NCBI GenBank assembly: GCA_030591125.1
Contig: JAUVBP010000021.1
Coordinates: 1-11,024, forward strand
Reading direction: 5' to 3'
Length of the DNA: 11,024 bases
Source: Candidatus Woesearchaeota archaeon
Lineage (GTDB): Archaea > Nanobdellota > Nanobdellia > Woesearchaeales > UBA11576
Shown: piece after piece, positions 7,294-11,024 of the stretch
Layout: each line of letters opens with the position of its first letter
Position numbering within the stretch: the first letter of the stretch is position 1
Notes under the pieces: model-generated
Databases searched by the model: none
The model's input: only the letters and a program-made list of their open reading frames with translations
Told to the model about the DNA's origin: nothing
Translations under genes and position numbers: made by a program

Positions 7294-9033
7294 ATGAAAC
7301 TTGAACTGAGGGTGACGGCAGAGAAGATTTTCGAAGGGCTGCGAGATATCCCCAGGATCCCTGAACTGGATTTCGTGCCTGCTGATAGGTATACTGTAAG
7401 CGGCGAAGAGGAGGTGCTCCACAGGATAATAGCAGACAATGATGTCATAGTAGTGGCAGGCGCATTCTTCGGTGATGAGGGAAAAGGCAAGACCATTGAT
7501 GCCATCGCAAGGCATCCTGACATACATATGATAATGAGGCCGAACTCAGGGGAGAACGCAGGCCATACTGTGTTCCACAATGGGGTGAAGTATATCTTCC
7601 ACCTCACCCCTTCAGGCATATTGGTCCCGGGTAAGATAAACGCAATCGGGCCGGAGTGTGTCATGGACCCTGTAAGTTTCATGGGAAAAGAGATTGCTCA
7701 ACTGGTCGCTAACAGCGTCTCTTATGATGACCTATACGTCGGCAATGTCCATATCGTCACGCCGTATCACAAACTGATGGACTTCCTCATGAAACCGACT
7801 AATGCGTCGACCCTCAAAGGTATGTCTCCTGCACATTCTTCTAAAGTATGGAAGACAGGGCTGAGACTCTATGACCTGTTCGGATCGACAGACAATCAGG
7901 TGGAGTTCCTCAAGACAGACATGGAATCCTACCTCGCCATGATGGCTTACAGAGGTTGGAGTGATGAAGCGATACTTGAGAGATGCATGGAGATGAATGA
8001 AGGAGGGAATAAGAGGATACCTGACCACGTCATTGATTTCCTGAAAGCAGGTGACAAGATAGAGAATCTGCTCCAGCTTTACAGGGAGACAGTTGTCGAT
8101 AATGACCAGTTCCCAAAAAGGGCAGACACACGGAAGATGGCAAGGGATACACTGGCACAGGGAAAGAAACTCGGTGTTGAGAGTGCACAGTCGTATTGGC
8201 TTGCGAACTCCTGTGAAAAGTTCTGGCGTTTCGCTACATCTGCAAGCACAACTGCAAGAGGCACGCTTGATTCTGCCGGCATCGGCAATGATGCCCGCGT
8301 TGCTGTGATAAATGTACATAAGCTTCCACCGTCAAGGGTAGGTATCGGTGCGAACCCGGTAGGGCTTGTCCCTCAGGATTATTTCTCTGAGCAAGGCATA
8401 GATACTCTTGAGAAAGTGGCAGGTAAGTGCGAGGATGTCAGAGCCATAGAAGAGGCATATTTCAATGCTATAGGGGACAATGGAGTATTGAGTCCTGCCG
8501 TCTACACAGACAGGGATGGGACAGAGTATCTGGTGGGTGAAGCACTGGCCATCGCATGGTCCAAGGAATTCGACGAATGTGGAGCGACAACAAAGAAACC
8601 ACGCGTGCTTGGTATTTTTGACTGCGTAGCACACCACGAGGTCAATTCTGTGCAAGGACCTTACCTTACGAAATCAGCAGTAGACCGGCTTGACGGTTGT
8701 GAGAAGGTAGGTGTAGTCATAGCTTATGTGTACTACAATGCTAAAGGGAAAGAGAATGGGCCTAACGCTGATGGTTACAGCAATGGAGACATCATACGGC
8801 CCGGTGATGAGATACCTTACGGCGACGCATTGAGGCATTGCCATCCGATAACAAAGGTCCTCGACGGTTGGGATGGCAACCCGATTGCCACCGATAAAAG
8901 AAGACCTGATGAGCCACTGCCAAAAGGAGCACAGGATCTTATCGCAACTGTGGAACATTTCACAGGAGCAGAGATGATCTCGATAGGTAATGGACCTGAG
9001 ACTAAGGATCTCATATACATAAAAAAGATTTAA
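7294..9033 (+). CDS. purA: Adenylosuccinate synthetase PurA, enlarged and divergent
   Basis: PurA uses GTP to join aspartate to IMP, the first step to AMP. Family motifs: AGAFFGDEGKGK (55-66; usual GAQWGDEGKGK, catalytic Asp61), NAGHT (88-92, catalytic His91), HLTPSGIL (103-110), GMSPAHSSKVWKTGLR (176-191; usual GIGPAYEDKVAR.GLR), SAQS (297-300; usual GAQG, Gln299 kept), TSASTTARG (315-323), SRVGIGANP (347-355), CGATTKKPRVLGIFD (429-443; usual GATTGR.RR.GW.D, the first Arg replaced by Lys), LDGW (523-526) and ISIGNGPE (562-569). At 579 residues it exceeds bacterial PurA (about 430) and archaeal short forms (about 340). There is a roughly 50-residue N-terminal extension and an insert of about 195-290. 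The SAQS-to-TSASTT stretch lacks the common D-GTYPFVTSSN core. It is probably a working PurA, but a changed substrate cannot be excluded. Confidence 0.87.
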   Translation: MKLELRVTAEKIFEGLRDIPRIPELDFVPADRYTVSGEEEVLHRIIADNDVIVVAGAFFGDEGKGKTIDAIARHPDIHMIMRPNSGENAGHTVFHNGVKYIFHLTPSGILVPGKINAIGPECVMDPVSFMGKEIAQLVANSVSYDDLYVGNVHIVTPYHKLMDFLMKPTNASTLKGMSPAHSSKVWKTGLRLYDLFGSTDNQVEFLKTDMESYLAMMAYRGWSDEAILERCMEMNEGGNKRIPDHVIDFLKAGDKIENLLQLYRETVVDNDQFPKRADTRKMARDTLAQGKKLGVESAQSYWLANSCEKFWRFATSASTTARGTLDSAGIGNDARVAVINVHKLPPSRVGIGANPVGLVPQDYFSEQGIDTLEKVAGKCEDVRAIEEAYFNAIGDNGVLSPAVYTDRDGTEYLVGEALAIAWSKEFDECGATTKKPRVLGIFDCVAHHEVNSVQGPYLTKSAVDRLDGCEKVGVVIAYVYYNAKGKENGPNADGYSNGDIIRPGDEIPYGDALRHCHPITKVLDGWDGNPIATDKRRPDEPLPKGAQDLIATVEHFTGAEMISIGNGPETKDLIYIKKI

Positions 9034-9046
9034 GAGGCGATACAAT

Positions 9047-9742
9047 ATGTCAATAAGAGGAGTTGATGAGATAGATGATCTTGTTCCTGTACGGGTTGTC
9101 CTAGCAAGCGTATTTGACAAGTCAGGATTAGATGAATTGATTCCTGGGATGTTGGAACATTGCCCGGGCATGAATATAATATCGACAGGCGGGACGTACA
9201 AGAAGCTGCGCGGGATCATCGGTGATGATAGTGGACAGGTGCTCACCAGCATCGATGAGTTCACCGGCGCACCAGAGACAGAAGGCGGGCTTGTGAAGAC
9301 CCTCTCAAGGGAGAAATCACTAGCACTGCTCACAGAGACACATTGTGAGTCACATCAACGCGACCTTCGGGATGCACAAGTTGCACCTATTGATGTAGTC
9401 CTATGCAACCTATACCCGTTCGCAGAGGTTGTGGCAGACCCTGACGTGACACCAGAGACAGCAAGAGGGAACATAGACATCGGCGGTCCTTGCATGCTGA
9501 GGGAAGCTGCAAAGAACTTCCTCAGATGCGTCGTGATGACAAATTCCGGCAGGTACCCAGGACTTCTGAAGGAACTAGAGATGAACAACGGCGCAACCAG
9601 CCTGAAGTTCAGGTATAATGAGATGAGGGAAGTCTTCAATACAGTTGCAGTATACGACAGGCGAATCGCTGATTATTTCTCAAAACACACCGCTGACGAA
9701 GCGATAGCCTGCTACAAGACAGTGCACGAAAGAGGAAAATGA
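9047..9742 (+). CDS. purH: IMP cyclohydrolase domain of PurH as a separate protein
   Basis: This 231-residue protein corresponds to the N-terminal, MGS-like half of bifunctional PurH, which closes FAICAR to IMP in the last step of the pathway. It shows LASVFDKSGLDEL (19-31; usual ISVSDKTGL), ISTGGTYKKL (45-54), TGAPETEGGLVKTL (73-86), NLYPF (121-125) and NIDIGGPCMLREAAKN (142-157), and ends near the usual NTVAVYDRRIADYF. The Lys of VKTL, the Tyr of NLYPF and the Lys of AAKN are kept. The family's Arg in GRVKTLHPK is Leu82, and the HPK-HGG-L stretch is replaced by SREKSLALL, so cyclohydrolase activity may be altered. The transformylase half lies immediately downstream in the same frame, beyond one TGA. 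A GAGG at 9034-9037 precedes the ATG. Confidence 0.9.
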   Translation: MSIRGVDEIDDLVPVRVVLASVFDKSGLDELIPGMLEHCPGMNIISTGGTYKKLRGIIGDDSGQVLTSIDEFTGAPETEGGLVKTLSREKSLALLTETHCESHQRDLRDAQVAPIDVVLCNLYPFAEVVADPDVTPETARGNIDIGGPCMLREAAKNFLRCVVMTNSGRYPGLLKELEMNNGATSLKFRYNEMREVFNTVAVYDRRIADYFSKHTADEAIACYKTVHERGK

Positions 9743-9751
9743 GGTAAAAAA

Positions 9752-10909
9752 ATGTCAGACACTAAATATGATCCAGAAAGACCAAAGAAGATTGTCGACC
9801 GTAAGCAATACTCACAGAAGATAGACACCTCAAAGGTTGACAATGCAGGTTTCGACGAGGTCCTCACAGTGAGTGATCTCGTATTCAGTGTGGAAAAAGA
9901 CCTAAGGTATGGTCAGAACCCTGAACAGGCAGCAGTGAGGTTCATACAGGCAGGTCTCGAAGGCGCTTCATTGATGACAGCACCAGTCATCTATACAGCC
10001 AAGAAAGGCCTTTCATTCATCAATTACACTGACGCGAACTCTGCACTCAGGATCTGCGACCTGCTCGGAGACAAAGATACGGCAGTCGTCGTGCCTGTGA
10101 AACACTCCACACCGAGCGGTGTCGGGCTTGACTACAGTGGGGACCTGATAAAAGCCTACGAACAGGCATTAAAAGGGGATCAACAATCCATATTCGGATG
10201 CTCGATGGCAGTCAACAAGACTGTAGATGAAGATTTCATCAAGGCTCTTGGAGGTCTTCTGATGGAAGTGCTTGTCGCACCTAAGTTCACAGAGCAGGCA
10301 ATAGAATATGTCAAGGCAAACAAGAAATCATCAAGACTTGTTGAACTGGGTGAAGGACCAATATCCTTCCCAAGACATAACATAGTCGCAGTCAGTGGCG
10401 GTTTCCTTATGGAAGAGTTCTACGAGACACGTATAACCTCTCCTGAAAACCTGGAGGCCATAACAGAGACAAAACCCACAGATGACCACATACGCGCAGG
10501 ACTTGTCGCATGGAAGATTGCTGGACAGGTGAAGTCCAATGCTATAGTCCTCGTATCTCCTGATGGCACAAGCACTTATGGTATTGGGACTGGCCAGATG
10601 AGCAGGGTTGATTCAGCAGACATGGCTGTGCGAAAGGCATTGAAGTCCTATGATGGAGGATCCTTGAAGACTCTCGAAGGGGCAGTAGCCGCATCTGATG
10701 CGTTCTTCCCTTTCCCTGATGCAGCAGAGAGGCTGGTGATTCCTGAAGAAGGTATCAGAGGAGTCGACGCAATCGTCTACCCGCTAGGGTCAGTGAAAGA
10801 CAAGGACACGATAGCCATGCTGAATGAGTATGGACGCATCGGTCTCTGCACTCGACCAGAACCAGGCACAGACAAGATAGAACGCGCGTTCTCAGGACAC
10901 GCATCTTAA
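9752..10909 (+). CDS. purH: AICAR transformylase domain of PurH as a separate protein
   Basis: This 385-residue protein matches the C-terminal half of PurH, which formylates AICAR to FAICAR using 10-formyl-tetrahydrofolate. Motifs: LRYGQNPEQAAV (51-62; usual LRYGENPHQ), GLSFINYTDANSAL (86-99), PVKHSTPSG (115-123; usual VKHTNPCG, catalytic Lys117-His118 kept), SIFGCSMAVNKTVD (146-159), AWKIAGQVKSNAIVL (253-267), GTGQMSRVDS (279-288) and ASDAFFPFPDA (314-324). The chain ends with ERAFSGH after an inserted GLCTRPEPGTDK, where standard PurH closes with a short RHF-H. About 50 residues precede the first core motif and have no counterpart in fused PurH. GAGGT at 9741-9745 overlaps the upstream stop and supports independent initiation at this ATG. 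Together with the preceding gene it would supply both PurH activities. Confidence 0.92.
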   Translation: MSDTKYDPERPKKIVDRKQYSQKIDTSKVDNAGFDEVLTVSDLVFSVEKDLRYGQNPEQAAVRFIQAGLEGASLMTAPVIYTAKKGLSFINYTDANSALRICDLLGDKDTAVVVPVKHSTPSGVGLDYSGDLIKAYEQALKGDQQSIFGCSMAVNKTVDEDFIKALGGLLMEVLVAPKFTEQAIEYVKANKKSSRLVELGEGPISFPRHNIVAVSGGFLMEEFYETRITSPENLEAITETKPTDDHIRAGLVAWKIAGQVKSNAIVLVSPDGTSTYGIGTGQMSRVDSADMAVRKALKSYDGGSLKTLEGAVAASDAFFPFPDAAERLVIPEEGIRGVDAIVYPLGSVKDKDTIAMLNEYGRIGLCTRPEPGTDKIERAFSGHAS

Positions 10910-10942
10910 TTTTTTAATTTATTTTACTTTATTTATTTCTTT
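10910..10942 (+). terminator. T-rich transcription terminator after the purine cluster
   Basis: Immediately after the purH(C) stop there are several T-runs (TTTTTT, TTTATTTTA, TTTATTTATTTCTTT) and no strong hairpin before them. This is the form expected of archaeal termination at oligo-T. It sits where the cluster should end, and a possible convergent gene stops within it. Confidence 0.55.
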
Positions 10943-11024
10943 GATCCGCTCATTCTCTCAGATAGAAATTGATACGCCGCTCTTTCGGCGCATGCCTGTC
11001 TTCCAGGAAATGCGGCGAATGCCT
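10933..11024 (-). CDS. Possible 3' end of a convergent gene, function unknown
   Basis: On the minus strand one frame is open from the window edge to a TAA at 10933-10935, giving 29 residues. It is rich in Ala and in charged residues and ends RMSGSKK, like the tail of a soluble helical protein. A second minus frame is open almost as far (to a TGA), so the evidence is the residue composition and the convergent position opposite the T-rich terminator. No family can be named from so short a piece. Confidence 0.3.
   Translation of the reverse strand, partial: AFAAFPGRQACAERAAYQFLSERMSGSKK
10986..11024. repeat. Imperfect 12-bp direct repeat at window edge
   Basis: CGGCGCATGCCT (10986-10997) recurs as CGGCGAATGCCT (11013-11024), 11 of 12 identical, with a 27-nt period. 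The second copy touches the window end, so further units cannot be excluded. CGCCG (10975-10979) and CGGCG (10986-10990) can also form a small hairpin. If the minus-strand frame is coding, the 27-nt period is nine codons and gives two Ala-x-Ala tetrapeptides. Confidence 0.3.

Noticed and set aside
7029..7682. Antisense open frame of 217 residues over the guaB-purA junction
   Set aside because: Both sense genes keep intact catalytic motifs across the region, and the antisense product resembles no protein family.
7294..9033. purA as the phage-type PurZ that makes 2-aminoadenine nucleotides
   Set aside because: The GDEGKGK Asp is kept, whereas PurZ replaces it (from memory). The protein is much longer than PurZ, and no phage or modified-base genes are present.
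8674..9333. Antisense open frame of 219 residues spanning the purA-purH junction
   Set aside because: It crosses two firmly assigned genes, has no family motif, and is Ser/Ile/Tyr-rich in the way expected of a reverse-complement shadow.
9740..9751. A frameshift or sequencing error splitting PurH
   Set aside because: The two halves are in the same frame, so no indel is involved. A ribosome binding site overlaps the stop, and the second protein has extra N-terminal sequence. A single-base error at the TGA cannot be fully excluded.

Overview
The window is one long run of de novo purine biosynthesis genes, all on the + strand: the 3' end of purL, then purQ, purD, purN, purE, purC, guaB, purA and purH split into two genes. 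Every enzyme is assigned from motifs read in the translated sequence; no database search was run. The host looks like an uncultivated archaeon. Arginine is written mostly with AGA/AGG, ATA isoleucine codons are frequent, several starts carry a GAGGTG-type ribosome binding site, and the cluster ends in a T-rich tract without a strong hairpin. The enzymes themselves are of bacterial or eukaryote-like types (PurH rather than PurP/PurO, long PurC, Tritrichomonas-type IMP dehydrogenase), so transfer of the cluster or parts of it is plausible. The domain assignment is only moderately secure.

Layout. Positions 1-5553 hold purL(3' end)-purQ-purD-purN-purE-purC, with gaps of 31 nt or less or short overlaps (14 nt purD/purN, 4 nt purE/purC), so they are probably co-transcribed. 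Positions 5554-5700 are the only sizeable internal gap. It contains two perfect-stem inverted repeats directly upstream of guaB and could be a regulatory leader. Positions 5701-10909 hold guaB-purA-purH(N)-purH(C), again closely spaced. A T-rich tract follows, and after it a short open minus-strand frame that may be the 3' end of a convergent gene.

Pathway. PurD makes GAR, PurN formylates it, PurL/PurQ make FGAM, PurE carboxylates AIR, PurC makes SAICAR, and the two PurH proteins formylate AICAR and close the ring to IMP. GuaB then commits IMP to GMP and PurA commits it to AMP. PurF, PurM, PurB, PurK, PurS, GuaA and the N-terminal part of PurL are not in this window and may lie upstream or elsewhere.

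Most unusual points: (1) PurE is a two-domain protein in which the two active-site histidine motifs seem to be divided between the halves; (2) PurH is cut in two by a single in-frame TGA with a ribosome binding site over the stop; (3) PurA is about 150 residues longer than the bacterial enzyme and has altered signatures; (4) IMP dehydrogenase is of the protist-like type; (5) there is a structured purC-guaB intergenic region; (6) PurN has a C-terminal extension of about 115 residues.
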